NCBI GenBank assembly: GCA_030533405.1
Contig: JAUNJF010000001.1
Location: 210,042-274,041, forward strand
Direction: 5' to 3'
Source: Eubacteriales bacterium
GTDB lineage: Bacteria > Bacillota > Clostridia > Lachnospirales > Lachnospiraceae
DNA: 64,000 bases
The translations under genes were made by a program, and so were the position numbers. The notes under the pieces are model-generated. The model was not told the DNA's origin and did not search any database. It saw only the letters and a list, made by a program, of their open reading frames with translations. Within the stretch, counting starts at the first letter, position 1. Each line of letters begins with the position of its first letter. Below are positions 7,929 through 18,918 of this stretch, piece after piece.

Positions 7929-9980
7929 ATGAAAAATAATATAATGAAACATGCAAAGCGAGCGGTTTGCTCTATGGTTTTCGTTGCGGCGATGGGAATT
8001 CAAATGCCAGTGCAGGCGGCACAGAATTATCCAGTGTGTGACAATTGGATCGAGCCAGCTCCGATTGAAGTGGAGGATACAAATAGCGTTTTAACAAGAC
8101 AAGGCGCATATTATCCTGCAAAATATGATGCGAGAAATGTGAATGGCGTGCCAATGGTTACCTCTGTAAAAAATCAGGGATCGGGAAATAATACTTGTTG
8201 GGCATTTGCGATTGTTGCAGCGATGGAAAATAATCTGATTTTAAATGGATATGCTGATTCATCAGTGGATTTGTCGGAAAATCAGTTTGCGTATTTTTTC
8301 TATAATCGTAAAACAGATCCAGTAGGTTTTACAAAAGGAGATAAGAATTTAACAGCATTCGCCTGGAATAAAAATGGTGGAAGCTTGACAGGTGCAGGAT
8401 ACGCACTGATGACATGGGCAGGTGTGACAACAGAGAAGGTTTCACCATATTTATCAACACCAGCATCCAAATTGTGTTATCGCCATGAATACAGTGCAAA
8501 GAACATGATTACATTTCCGTATTCTGTCAGTGATTTGGCAAATTCAGTGGAGCGGATAAAAGAAGGCGTTTTAAAGTACGGTGCTGTGGCAACGGGTATG
8601 CGTTTTGAAACTTCATATATGTCATTGTTTGGCAGCACAAAGGGTGCATATTATTACAATGGTAGAGATGTGGGAAATCATGCGGTAACGATTGTGGGAT
8701 GGGATGATAATTATTCGAGAAATAATTTTACGGCAAAGGCAAAACCAACTAAAAATGGTGCATGGATTGTAAAGAACAGCTATGGTCCAAATGTGGGCGA
8801 TAATGGATATTTATATATTTCTTATGAAGATAAAAGTATTAAGGAAATGGTTGCTGTGGAAGCAATTCCTGCAAGCGAGCAGTATCAGAATAATTATCAG
8901 CATGATGGAACTGCAAATCCATTACAAAGTATCGGATTTCCTGGTGGAACAACAGCGGCAAATGTATTTCAGGCGAGGGCAAATGGTGATTACTGTGAGC
9001 AGCTGAAGGCGGTCAGTGTTTGTACGTTATCGACAAACGTAAGCTATGAGGTGCAGATTTATACAGGATTGACAAGTCAGGATAAACCAACGAGCGGAAC
9101 AAAGGTGTTTTCAACACCAGTAAAAGGAAAACTTGCGCAGGCAGGGTATTATACGATTACGCTTCCGAAGGAGATTGCATTGGTTCCGGGTGAATATTTT
9201 TCCGTTGTTATAAAATTAAAGAATTCTGGGAAAGCATATATCGCATTAGATACGACACAGGATGTAAAATGGATAAATTTTGAGGCGAATGTAGCGAAGA
9301 ATCAGTCCTTCATTTACTATAACAAAAAATGGTACGACATGAGCAAGATGAAGGATCCAAATACCGGCGGTTCTATGCCATGTAATGTGAGAATTAAGGC
9401 GTACACAAATAACACGACAACAAAGCCATCGATTAAATTATTATCTTCTGTTGGTGTATCGAAGGGAAGTACCGAGACGCTGTCATTGAAGAAAAAACCT
9501 GCGAACATTTATCGTGCGGTTACATGGAAGGGTAACAATAATTTAATTGCAACGGTTGCCTCTGACGGTAAAGTAACGGGTAAACAATACGGAGAGATGG
9601 TTGTTTCGGCAACTTATATGAAAAATGAAAAGAAGGTAACACTGAAGTGTAATGTTACAGTTGGACCTGAAAAGGTGAAAAACTTTAATGCTGGTTCTAA
9701 GAACGGAAAGCTGACCATTAACTGGAGTCCGGTTGCAGATGCAGGTGGATATGAGGTTTGTTATGCGACCAAAAAAGATGGAACCTATGAACGTTTAGCG
9801 GTTGTGAAAAATGGTAAGACGACCATGGCTAAAAAGTTGAATTCTGGCGCATATTATGTTAAAATGCGAGCATATAAGAAAATTGGAAAGAAGACCCTTT
9901 ATGGTAGTTTTACAACTGCGAAAAAGGTAACGGTTCAACAGTATGAAGACAACAGTAGTGAGAGCACAGTACAAAACTAA
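7929..9980 (+). CDS. Secreted C1-family cysteine protease with lectin-like, Ig-like and Fn3 domains
   Basis: From ATG 7929 (behind GAGGAATAGG) the protein has 683 residues. An upstream in-frame ATG at 7854 would put a non-hydrophobic extension before the signal peptide and is less likely. The signal peptide is followed by PVQAAQ. The papain-like domain shows Cys90 in NTCWAFA, His251 in GNHAVTIVGWDD and Asn283 in VKNSYGP. A lectin-like beta domain common in such surface proteases spans about 300-490. A bacterial Ig-like (Big_2) segment (about 500-575) and an Fn3-like domain (about 580-670) follow. No LPXTG or other anchor is visible. It is likely secreted to digest proteins or act on the cell surface. 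Confidence 0.88.
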   Translation: MKNNIMKHAKRAVCSMVFVAAMGIQMPVQAAQNYPVCDNWIEPAPIEVEDTNSVLTRQGAYYPAKYDARNVNGVPMVTSVKNQGSGNNTCWAFAIVAAMENNLILNGYADSSVDLSENQFAYFFYNRKTDPVGFTKGDKNLTAFAWNKNGGSLTGAGYALMTWAGVTTEKVSPYLSTPASKLCYRHEYSAKNMITFPYSVSDLANSVERIKEGVLKYGAVATGMRFETSYMSLFGSTKGAYYYNGRDVGNHAVTIVGWDDNYSRNNFTAKAKPTKNGAWIVKNSYGPNVGDNGYLYISYEDKSIKEMVAVEAIPASEQYQNNYQHDGTANPLQSIGFPGGTTAANVFQARANGDYCEQLKAVSVCTLSTNVSYEVQIYTGLTSQDKPTSGTKVFSTPVKGKLAQAGYYTITLPKEIALVPGEYFSVVIKLKNSGKAYIALDTTQDVKWINFEANVAKNQSFIYYNKKWYDMSKMKDPNTGGSMPCNVRIKAYTNNTTTKPSIKLLSSVGVSKGSTETLSLKKKPANIYRAVTWKGNNNLIATVASDGKVTGKQYGEMVVSATYMKNEKKVTLKCNVTVGPEKVKNFNAGSKNGKLTINWSPVADAGGYEVCYATKKDGTYERLAVVKNGKTTMAKKLNSGAYYVKMRAYKKIGKKTLYGSFTTAKKVTVQQYEDNSSESTVQN

Positions 9981-11004
9981 AGACGGTAATGAATTAACGA
10001 AAGCTGCCATCTGCTTAGCGGATGGTGGCTTGGTTGCGTTTCCGACAGAAACTGTGTATGGATTAGGTGCGGATGCGTTGAATGCTGAGGCTGCCAAAAG
10101 GATATATGAAGCGAAGGGAAGACCTTCTGATAATCCGTTGATTGTGCATATTGCGAAGGTTGAGGATATGGACAAGATTGCACATGTGAATGAAATGGCA
10201 ACTGTGTTGGCACAGGCATTTTGGCCGGGACCGTTAACGATTGTATTACCGAAGAAGGATATTGTTCCGTATGGAACAACAGGAGGGTTGGATACAGTGG
10301 CAATTCGTATGCCGTCTCACCCTGTTGCATTACGATTGATTGAAGAATCTGGCGTGTTGGTGGCAGCACCAAGTGCAAATACATCTGGACGCCCATCACC
10401 GACAAAGGCTGATCATGTTGTGGAAGATATGACGGGAAAGATTGATTATATCATAGACGGTGGTGAAGTCGGGATTGGAATTGAATCTACCATTGTCGAT
10501 GTGAGTGGTGAGATTCCAACGATATTACGTCCTGGATTTATCACAAAGAAGATGCTTGAGGATGTGATTGGTCCTGTGATGATTGATCCAGCATTGGAAA
10601 AACCGTTGGATGGTTTTCGCCCAAAGGCACCGGGAATGAAATATACACATTATGCGCCAAAGGGAGAGTTGACGCTGGTGGAAAGTGACGCGGATGACAC
10701 AGAGGCTGTTGTTCGGCAGATTATTCAGCTTGCAAAGGAGAAACGCGAGGCTGGATTTCGAGTTGGTATTATGGCACCAGAGGGAACGCTTTCACAATAT
10801 CAGGGTGTAGCGGATGTCGTGCTTTGTGTGGGGAATCGTGATGAGCAGTCGACGGTAGCAGCACATTTATACGGTGCATTAAGAGATTTTGATACAGAAA
10901 ATGTGGACTATATTTATGCGGAGAGTTTCCGTGGGGATGGCTTATCCTATGCCATTATGAATCGTCTGTTAAAGGCGGCGGGACAACGTGTAATGAAGGT
11001 ATAA
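9943..11004 (+). CDS. sua5: L-threonylcarbamoyladenylate synthase, Sua5 type
   Basis: This 353-residue enzyme makes threonylcarbamoyl-AMP from threonine, bicarbonate and ATP for the t6A37 modification of ANN-decoding tRNAs. The YrdC domain occupies about residues 12-205 (VAFPTETVYGLGADAL, KGRPSDNPLIVHI, PSANTSGRPSPT). A C-terminal Sua5 domain (about 230-350) makes it the long form of the family. The proposed ATG lies inside the end of the preceding protease gene (38-base overlap). No strong ribosome binding site is seen, but the N-terminus MKTTVVRAQ aligns well with the family, which suggests translational coupling. Confidence 0.92.
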   Translation: MKTTVVRAQYKTKDGNELTKAAICLADGGLVAFPTETVYGLGADALNAEAAKRIYEAKGRPSDNPLIVHIAKVEDMDKIAHVNEMATVLAQAFWPGPLTIVLPKKDIVPYGTTGGLDTVAIRMPSHPVALRLIEESGVLVAAPSANTSGRPSPTKADHVVEDMTGKIDYIIDGGEVGIGIESTIVDVSGEIPTILRPGFITKKMLEDVIGPVMIDPALEKPLDGFRPKAPGMKYTHYAPKGELTLVESDADDTEAVVRQIIQLAKEKREAGFRVGIMAPEGTLSQYQGVADVVLCVGNRDEQSTVAAHLYGALRDFDTENVDYIYAESFRGDGLSYAIMNRLLKAAGQRVMKV

Positions 11005-11029
11005 AGAATGAGAAGGAGAGGTAAAGGGT

Positions 11030-11458
11030 ATGATAGCTTTAGGATGTGATCAGGCAGGTTATGTATTGATGCAGGAGGTTAAGAAGCATTTGGAGGAACG
11101 CGGATTGGAATACAAAGATTTTGGTACGTATTCGGAAGATTCTGTAGACTATCCTGTATATGGCAAGAAGGCTGCGAACGCAGTGGCAAGTGGGGAGTGT
11201 GACAGAGGTATTTTGATTTGTGGTACGGGAATTGGTATTTCGATTGCTGCAAACAAAATTAAAGGTATTCGTGCGGCGCTTTGCCATGACTGCTTTAGTG
11301 CAGAGGCAACAAGACTTCACAATGATGCAAACATGCTTGCAATGGGAGCAAGAGTGATTGGAGTGGGACATGCGATTAAGATTGTGGACACATTTTTGGA
11401 TACACCATTTTCGAATGCAGAGCGTCACGCAAGAAGAATTAGTATGCTGGAAGAGTAG
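11030..11458 (+). CDS. rpiB: Ribose-5-phosphate isomerase B
   Basis: The 142-residue protein interconverts ribose 5-phosphate and ribulose 5-phosphate in the pentose phosphate pathway. Family motifs include MIALGCDQAGY at the N-terminus, DYPVYGKKAA, and the active-site region GILICGTGIGISIAANK with the catalytic cysteine. The start lies behind AGAAGGAGAGG. It is 25 bases after sua5 and 5 bases before the atpZ-like gene region, so these genes may be one transcript feeding toward the ATP synthase operon. Confidence 0.93.
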   Translation: MIALGCDQAGYVLMQEVKKHLEERGLEYKDFGTYSEDSVDYPVYGKKAANAVASGECDRGILICGTGIGISIAANKIKGIRAALCHDCFSAEATRLHNDANMLAMGARVIGVGHAIKIVDTFLDTPFSNAERHARRISMLEE

Positions 11459-11479
11459 TGATAAGTGGAGGTGTTAGCC

Positions 11480-11683
11480 TTGAAAATGTTGGCGTTAATT
11501 AGTCAATTGGCAATTTCGATGCTCACGGCAATGTTTATTTGTGGTGTGATTGGATATACTATAGACGCATATTTTGGAACGAATACGCTCGTATTTTTTC
11601 TTGTGCTGGGAATGCTTGGAGGCTACAAATCCTGTTATAAAATTATTTGCAAATTTTTAGGGCGAGATAGTCTGTTTAAATGA
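11480..11683 (+). CDS. AtpZ/AtpI-type small membrane protein
   Basis: The product is 67 residues with two hydrophobic segments and a GYxxD..FG..T motif (IGYTIDAYFGTNTLVFFLVLG), as in the putative Mg2+-transporting F0F1-associated subunit AtpZ. I choose TTG 11480 because GGAGG at 11467-11471 lies 8 bases upstream. The alternative GTG at 11465 would read through this ribosome binding site. AtpZ proteins lie just ahead of atpI and are thought to help assemble or supply ions to ATP synthase. A promoter for the next gene follows. Confidence 0.75.
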   Translation: MKMLALISQLAISMLTAMFICGVIGYTIDAYFGTNTLVFFLVLGMLGGYKSCYKIICKFLGRDSLFK

Positions 11684-11703
11684 TAAAAAAGTGTAAGGTT
11701 TAG

Positions 11704-11732
11704 TAGACAGTTTCCTTAAAAATTAGTATAAT
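11704..11732 (+). promoter_or_regulatory. Promoter of ATP synthase operon
   Basis: TAGACA at 11704-11709 and a perfect TATAAT at 11727-11732 are separated by 17 bases. They lie about 90 bases upstream of atpI, the first gene of the main ATP synthase operon. Confidence 0.75.
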
Positions 11733-11820
11733 TGTAATGTTAGTGCTTTCCAAATTTTGGATGGTGTTTTAGATTAATAATCATTGGAATTTGGATGACA
11801 GATGTGAATGAGGTAAGGGA

Positions 11821-12222
11821 ATGGAACAGGTAAAACAGACATTAAAAGGTATATTTATCGGAATAGGTATTTATGCACTTGTCATAGAGCTTGTTGGTGT
11901 GTTTTTTTCGGGAGATTTAATGGCGTACACGCTAGGTCTTTTGATTGGAACAGCCGTTGCGACTTTTCTCATTTTTCACATGACCAAAACTTTGAATCGG
12001 GCATTGGATCTTCCAGAGGTTCAGGCAACAAAGTATGTTAGAAAACAGACCTTTTTGCGCTTGTTTTTTATGATTGTTGCAATGTCGATTGGGTTGATTT
12101 GTGAACGTGTCAATTTTATTGCATTGGTTTTGGGGTTACTGGGTGTGAAGATAGGAGCACTATTGGCACCTTATTTTTTAAAAAAAATGTATCCTGAGTT
12201 TTATGTTACGCAGGAAGAATAA
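11821..12222 (+). CDS. atpI: ATP synthase subunit I-like protein
   Basis: This 133-residue protein has four hydrophobic segments with short loops and sits at the classical atpI position, before the a subunit. AtpI is a non-structural assembly factor that in some species helps form the c-ring; sequence conservation in the family is low. The ATG at 11821 follows GAGGTAAGG. Position and topology carry the assignment. Confidence 0.75.
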   Translation: MEQVKQTLKGIFIGIGIYALVIELVGVFFSGDLMAYTLGLLIGTAVATFLIFHMTKTLNRALDLPEVQATKYVRKQTFLRLFFMIVAMSIGLICERVNFIALVLGLLGVKIGALLAPYFLKKMYPEFYVTQEE

Positions 12223-12267
12223 TACTAGTGTGTTTTGATGATACACTGGAGAAAGGAAGGTGAAAGG

Positions 12268-12993
12268 ATGGGTTATGGAATAACGCCGATGCTATTAGCA
12301 GGAGATACGGATGTTGATTTTTCTATTCACCATTTGATTGCATATAAATTTATGGGTGAGACGGTTTACATTACAACCTCTCATGTGTGTATGTTGATTA
12401 TTATGGTGACATTGATGGTGTTTGCTGTCATTGCTAGAAGAAAAATCATGAAGGCAAGTGAAATTCCTACAGGTCTGCAAAACGTAGTAGAGTTGGCGGT
12501 AGAGACGTTGCAAGGTTTTGTAAATGGCTCAATGGGACAGCATGGTAAGAAATATATCAATTACGTTGGAACGTTGTTTTTATTTGTACTTTTGTCAAAT
12601 ATTTCTGGTTTGTTTGGACTTCGTCCACCAACAGCTGATTTTGGTACAACGTTCAGCTTGGCTTTGATTACATTTATTATGATTCAATATAACAATATTA
12701 AGTGTAATAAGTTTGGAGCAGTAACAGATTTATTTAAACCATTATGGTTCCTGTTCCCGATTAACTTAATCGGTGAGGTTGCGACGCCAATTTCTATGTC
12801 GTTGCGTTTGTTTGGTAATGTCATGGCGGGTACCGTTATGATGGCATTATTTTATGGGTTGTTACCAATTTTTGTTAAGATTGGTTTCCCAGCAGCACTA
12901 CATGTTTATTTTGATTTGTTTTCTGGAGCAATTCAGGCATATGTATTTTGTATGTTAACAATGGTATTTGTAACCCAGAAGATAGAGGGGTAA
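12268..12993 (+). CDS. atpB: F0F1 ATP synthase subunit a
   Basis: The product is 241 residues from ATG 12268, which is preceded by GGAAGGTGAAAGG. A longer frame from 12235 lacks a comparable site and adds a charged extension. The ion-channel motif PISMSLRLFGNVMAG contains the essential arginine in the fourth conserved helix. There are about five to six membrane segments. Subunit a forms the two half-channels that pass Na+ or H+ to the c-ring. Confidence 0.95.
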   Translation: MGYGITPMLLAGDTDVDFSIHHLIAYKFMGETVYITTSHVCMLIIMVTLMVFAVIARRKIMKASEIPTGLQNVVELAVETLQGFVNGSMGQHGKKYINYVGTLFLFVLLSNISGLFGLRPPTADFGTTFSLALITFIMIQYNNIKCNKFGAVTDLFKPLWFLFPINLIGEVATPISMSLRLFGNVMAGTVMMALFYGLLPIFVKIGFPAALHVYFDLFSGAIQAYVFCMLTMVFVTQKIEG

Positions 12994-13057
12994 GCAGGTA
13001 GGAGCCGAGGATGAAGGAAATGTTTACATTTCCAGATGAAGAAAGAAAATATTTTAA

Positions 13058-13360
<303 letters not shown>

Positions 13361-13399
13361 GAATGACAGATTAGAATCTAGTGAAAGGAGGATAGACTC

Positions 13400-13969
13400 T
13401 TGGCGAATGTTTTATTAGGACTTGAGGGTATGAATACCATGTTGCTGACAGAAGGTCACATTTTTGAATTGAGTGCACAGACAGTCAGTGACGTATTAAT
13501 TCAGGCTGTTGCCATATTTGTTCTCTTCGTCTTCCTTTCTGCGGTGTTGTTTGAACCAGTGAAAAAGGTTTTGGCAAACAGAACGGAAAAGATTAAAAAT
13601 GATATAGAGTCTGCAGCAAAGGACAAAGAAGATGCTGCACAGCTTAAGGCTGAGTATGACAAGAAATTAAAGTCAATCGAAAAGGAAAAAGAAGAGATTT
13701 TGATTGCTGCCCGCAAGAAAGCGCAGAAGCGTGAGGATGAGATCGTGGAAGAGGCAAATGCAGAAGCAGCAAGAATTATTGCTCGTGCAAATCAGGAAAT
13801 CGAGTTAGAAAAGAGCAAGGTTTCAGATGATATGCGTAAAGAAATCGTTCGTGTAGCAACTGCGATGGCTGCAAAGATTATCGAGCAGCAGATTGATGAG
13901 AGTAAGCAGGATGCTTTAATCGAAGACACATTGAAGGAAATGGGTGGTAGTACATGGCTAAGCAGGTAA
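13400..13969 (+). CDS. atpF: F0F1 ATP synthase subunit b
   Basis: This 189-residue protein has one N-terminal membrane helix (about residues 32-52, AVAIFVLFVFLSAVLF). A long, highly charged coiled coil follows (about 60-170), forming the peripheral stalk that holds F1 against rotation. TTG 13400 is the start, with AAAGGAGG 8-9 bases upstream. It overlaps atpH by 16 bases, indicating coupled translation. Its roughly 25-residue extracytoplasmic N-terminus is slightly longer than in E. coli. Confidence 0.93.
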   Translation: MANVLLGLEGMNTMLLTEGHIFELSAQTVSDVLIQAVAIFVLFVFLSAVLFEPVKKVLANRTEKIKNDIESAAKDKEDAAQLKAEYDKKLKSIEKEKEEILIAARKKAQKREDEIVEEANAEAARIIARANQEIELEKSKVSDDMRKEIVRVATAMAAKIIEQQIDESKQDALIEDTLKEMGGSTWLSR

Positions 13970-14490
13970 GTAAAACCTACGGAAGTGCTCTTTTTGAGGT
14001 TGCGTTAGAGAATCACACATTAGACAAAACGCTTGAAGAGGTACTTTTTGTAAAGCAGTCGTTTCTTGAAAACGAAGATTTAAGTAAGCTTTTGCTACAT
14101 CCAAATATTGAAAAAGAAGAGAAAATCAAAGTAATCGAAAACATTTACAAGGGCAAAATATCGGATGAATTGACAGGCCTTATGGTAATGATGGTTACAA
14201 AAGGACATCAAAGAGATTTTGTTTCGGTATTTGATTATGTGATTGATGCGATTAAGGAAGAAAAGAAAATTGGGGTCGCACGGATTACTTCTGCTGTTGT
14301 TCTTAGTGCAGAACAACAAAAAAAGATAGAGCAAAAGCTATTAGATACCACAAAGTATGAAAAGATTGAAGGCATTTATCGTGTGGATCCATCCTTGATT
14401 GGTGGATTGGTAATTCGCATTCAGGATACAGTTGTGGATAGCAGTTTGAAAACACAGATTGCAAATTTATCAAAAACCCTTGTCGGGTAA
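13954..14490 (+). CDS. atpH: F0F1 ATP synthase subunit delta
   Basis: The product has 178 residues, the normal length. It starts MAKQVSKTYGSALFEVALE, which resembles the family N-terminus (YAxALFE). The C-terminal DPSLIGGLVIRIQDTVVDSS is the delta/OSCP signature. It links the top of the alpha/beta hexamer to the b subunits. The ATG lies inside the end of atpF. Confidence 0.94.
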   Translation: MAKQVSKTYGSALFEVALENHTLDKTLEEVLFVKQSFLENEDLSKLLLHPNIEKEEKIKVIENIYKGKISDELTGLMVMMVTKGHQRDFVSVFDYVIDAIKEEKKIGVARITSAVVLSAEQQKKIEQKLLDTTKYEKIEGIYRVDPSLIGGLVIRIQDTVVDSSLKTQIANLSKTLVG

Positions 14491-14522
14491 AAATGAGAAC
14501 AGAGAGAAGGTGCTAATTTTTT

Positions 14523-16025
14523 ATGAATTTAAGACCAGAAGAGATTAGTTCTGTGATTAAAGAGCAGATTAAAAATTATTCTAAGGAATTAGAGACCTCC
14601 GAAGTTGGTACAGTTATTCAGGTAGCAGATGGTATTGCCCGTGTGCATGGTCTAGAGAAGGCAATGCAGGGTGAACTTTTGGAATTCCCTGGGGATGTTT
14701 ACGGAATGGTAATGAACCTTGAGGAAGATAATGTTGGTGCCGTATTACTTGGTGCTGATAAGAATATCAACGAAGGAGATACCGTTAAGACCACAGGACG
14801 TGTGGTTGAGGTTCCGGTTGGTGATGCAATGCTTGGACGTGTTGTCAACGCATTGGGACAGCCAATTGATGGTAAGGGACCAATCAATACAACAAAGACC
14901 AGACCGATTGAAAGAGTAGCATCCGGTGTTATTTCTCGTAAGTCGGTAGATACTCCACTTCAGACTGGTATTAAGGCGATTGATGCCATGGTTCCAATCG
15001 GAAGAGGACAGAGAGAGTTAATTATCGGTGACCGTCAGACTGGTAAGACAGCCATTGCGATTGATACCATTATCAATCAGAAGGGCCAGGGCGTGAATTG
15101 TATTTACGTTGCAATTGGTCAGAAGGCTTCGACAGTTGCCAATATTGTAAAATCGTTGACAGAATATGGTGCTATGGATTATACAACAGTAGTTGCTTCT
15201 ACTGCTTCTGAGTTGGCACCACTTCAGTATATTGCACCATATGCAGGATGTGCGATTGGTGAGGAATGGATGGAGGCTGGCAAGGATGTACTTGTCATTT
15301 ATGATGATTTGAGTAAGCATGCTACTGCTTATCGTACACTTTCTTTGTTGCTTCGTAGACCACCAGGACGTGAGGCTTATCCAGGTGATGTATTCTACTT
15401 ACATTCAAGATTGTTAGAGCGTGCAGCGCGTTTGAGTGATGAATTAGGCGGAGGTTCTTTAACAGCACTTCCAATTATTGAAACACAGGCAGGTGATGTA
15501 TCTGCTTATATTCCAACCAATGTAATTTCGATTACAGATGGTCAGATTTATTTGGAAACAGAGATGTTTAATGCTGGTTTCCGTCCAGCGATCAATGCTG
15601 GTCTTTCTGTATCCCGTGTAGGTGGTGCAGCGCAGATTGGTGCGATGAAGAAGATTGCTTCTCCGATTCGTACAGAGCTCGCACAGTATAGAGAGCTTGC
15701 AGCATTCTCTCAGTTTGGTTCTGATTTGGATGATGATACCAAAGAGAGATTGGCACAGGGAGAAAGAATTAAGGAAATGTTAAAGCAGCCTCAGTATAAG
15801 CCAATGGCAGTTGAGAAGCAGGTTGTTATCATTTATGCAGCAACAAAGAAGTATTTAATTGATGTTCCTGTAGATGAGGTTCTTGATTTCGAAAAGGGAT
15901 TATTTGAGTATATCGATACACAGTATTCAGAGCTTTTCGCTAAGATTCGAGAAGAGAAGAAGCTTACAGAGGAGATCGAGGAAATGCTTACAAAGGCAAT
16001 CACTGAATTCAAGGCACAGCGTTAG
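14523..16025 (+). CDS. atpA: F0F1 ATP synthase subunit alpha
   Basis: The 500-residue protein is the non-catalytic nucleotide-binding subunit. The N-terminal beta-barrel is followed by the P-loop GDRQTGKT (about 169-176), the [14 protein letters not shown] region, and the alpha-type signature [17 protein letters not shown]. The start lies behind GAGAAGGTG. Length and motifs are standard. Confidence 0.97.
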   Translation: MNLRPEEISSVIKEQIKNYSKELETSEVGTVIQVADGIARVHGLEKAMQGELLEFPGDVYGMVMNLEEDNVGAVLLGADKNINEGDTVKTTGRVVEVPVGDAMLGRVVNALGQPIDGKGPINTTKTRPIERVASGVISRKSVDTPLQTGIKAIDAMVPIGRGQRELIIGDRQTGKTAIAIDTIINQKGQGVNCIYVAIGQKASTVANIVKSLTEYGAMDYTTVVASTASELAPLQYIAPYAGCAIGEEWMEAGKDVLVIYDDLSKHATAYRTLSLLLRRPPGREAYPGDVFYLHSRLLERAARLSDELGGGSLTALPIIETQAGDVSAYIPTNVISITDGQIYLETEMFNAGFRPAINAGLSVSRVGGAAQIGAMKKIASPIRTELAQYRELAAFSQFGSDLDDDTKERLAQGERIKEMLKQPQYKPMAVEKQVVIIYAATKKYLIDVPVDEVLDFEKGLFEYIDTQYSELFAKIREEKKLTEEIEEMLTKAITEFKAQR

Positions 16026-16038
16026 GAGGTGATTTGTC

Positions 16039-16896
16039 TTGGCATCAATGAGAGATATTAAGCGACGGAAAGAGAGCGTTGCCAGTACAGGTCAGATTAC
16101 CAAGGCGATGAAGCTTGTTTCCACCGTTAAATTACAAAAAGCAAAAGCCAGGGCAGAGAGTAATAAGCCGTATTTCGGTCTGTTATATGATACGATGTGT
16201 TCTATTTTGGCAAGAAGTGTTGGAGTAGATCACCGCTATTTGAGACAGAATGATTCACCAAGAAAAGCAATTATTACGATTACAGGTAATCGTGGTCTTG
16301 CGGGTGGATATAATAACAATATTGCAAAGATGATTACGGCTGATTTTTCACCAGAAGATACAGACATTTATGCAATCGGTCGAAAAGGTATGGAAATCCT
16401 TTCCAGAAAGGGATACCGTATTGTCGAGGATTATTCGGAAGTCATTAATGAGCCTCTTTATGGGGATGCCATTAAGATTGGAAAAAATGTTCTTGCTTCT
16501 TTTGAAAAAGGGGAGATTGGTGAAATCTATCTTGCATATACCAGCTTTAAGAATATGGTAACGCAGGAGCCACAGCTCATTAAGCTTCTTCCAATTGATG
16601 TGGATGAAGTGATGCAGGATGTGAAGATTGATACCACGACTCCAATGAATTTTGAGCCTGAGGCAGAAGATGCTTTGGATATGATTATTCCAAAGTATAT
16701 GAATAATATATTGTATGGTGCATTTATTGAATCACTTGCCAGTGAAAATGGTGCCCGTATGCAAGCCATGGATTCTGCAACAAAGAATGCGGATGATATG
16801 ATTGCAGATTTGTCTTTGAAATATAACCGTGCAAGACAAAGCTCTATTACACAGGAGCTTACAGAGATTATTGCAGGTGCAGAGGCAATTTCCTAG
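16039..16896 (+). CDS. atpG: F0F1 ATP synthase subunit gamma
   Basis: The 285-residue central-stalk subunit has an N-terminal helix MASMRDIKRRKESVASTGQI and a C-terminal helix ending RQSSITQELTEIIAGAEAIS, the family signature. TTG 16039 is used as start, with TTAGGAGGTG upstream. Gamma rotates inside the alpha/beta hexamer and couples ion flow to catalysis. Confidence 0.95.
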   Translation: MASMRDIKRRKESVASTGQITKAMKLVSTVKLQKAKARAESNKPYFGLLYDTMCSILARSVGVDHRYLRQNDSPRKAIITITGNRGLAGGYNNNIAKMITADFSPEDTDIYAIGRKGMEILSRKGYRIVEDYSEVINEPLYGDAIKIGKNVLASFEKGEIGEIYLAYTSFKNMVTQEPQLIKLLPIDVDEVMQDVKIDTTTPMNFEPEAEDALDMIIPKYMNNILYGAFIESLASENGARMQAMDSATKNADDMIADLSLKYNRARQSSITQELTEIIAGAEAIS

Positions 16897-16900
16897 GTAA

Positions 16901-18331
<1,431 letters not shown>

Positions 18332-18386
18332 AGGGAAGATTATATCATGTAATCATATAGCTCTATGGAATATGAGGAGAGTTTAT

Positions 18387-18785
18387 ATGGCAGAGACTAT
18401 GAAATTAAAAATCGTAGCGCCTGAACGTATCTTCTATGAAGGGGATGCATCCTTTTTGGAGTTCACTACAACAGAGGGTGAAATGGGTATTTATCCAGAA
18501 CATATTCCTTTGACTGCAATTATTGCACCAGGAATTTTGAAAATTCATGAAGGGGATACAGTGAAGGAAGCTGCATTAATGTCTGGATTTGTTCAGATAT
18601 TAAAAGATAGTGTTACTGTTTTGGCGGAGAGTGTGGAATGGCCAGATGAGATTGATGCCAATCGTGCAAAGGAAGCAGAGATTCGTGCAAGACGTCGTAT
18701 CAATGACGAACAGGGAATTGATATGGATCGTGCGGAATTGGCACTTCGTAGAGCGTTGATTCGTCAGACTTTAACGAGAATTTAA
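18387..18785 (+). CDS. atpC: F0F1 ATP synthase subunit epsilon
   Basis: The protein has 132 residues from ATG 18387, preceded by TGAGGAGAG; an upstream ATG at 18372 overlaps this ribosome binding site. It has the N-terminal beta-sandwich (MKLKIVAPERIFYEGDA, GEMGIYPEHIPL) and a C-terminal helical hairpin (residues about 90-132) that regulates ATP hydrolysis. It ends the operon; no clear intrinsic terminator is seen after it. Confidence 0.95.
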   Translation: MAETMKLKIVAPERIFYEGDASFLEFTTTEGEMGIYPEHIPLTAIIAPGILKIHEGDTVKEAALMSGFVQILKDSVTVLAESVEWPDEIDANRAKEAEIRARRRINDEQGIDMDRAELALRRALIRQTLTRI

Positions 18786-18918
18786 CAAAAGATAAAACTG
18801 TTTTTACAGAAGTAAATGAGTAGAAAAAAGAATGCACAAAGACACAAAACAAGATATGGAAACTGTGTTTTTGTGCATCTTTTGTGAAAGAGATTGTGTA
18901 CGTAGAATGGAGGAAACT

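Noticed and set aside
9795-10405. Two long open frames on the minus strand
   Set aside because: They lie opposite the well-supported protease and sua5 genes, lack ribosome binding sites, and read as mirror-frame sequence.
18372-18386. Earlier ATG for atpC
   Set aside because: It overlaps the GAGGAGA ribosome binding site of the ATG at 18387, which matches the normal N-terminus of the family.
18832-18918. N-terminal extension of the GT2 glycosyltransferase
   Set aside because: The extension is Cys-rich and not part of the fold; GGAGG fits ATG 18919.
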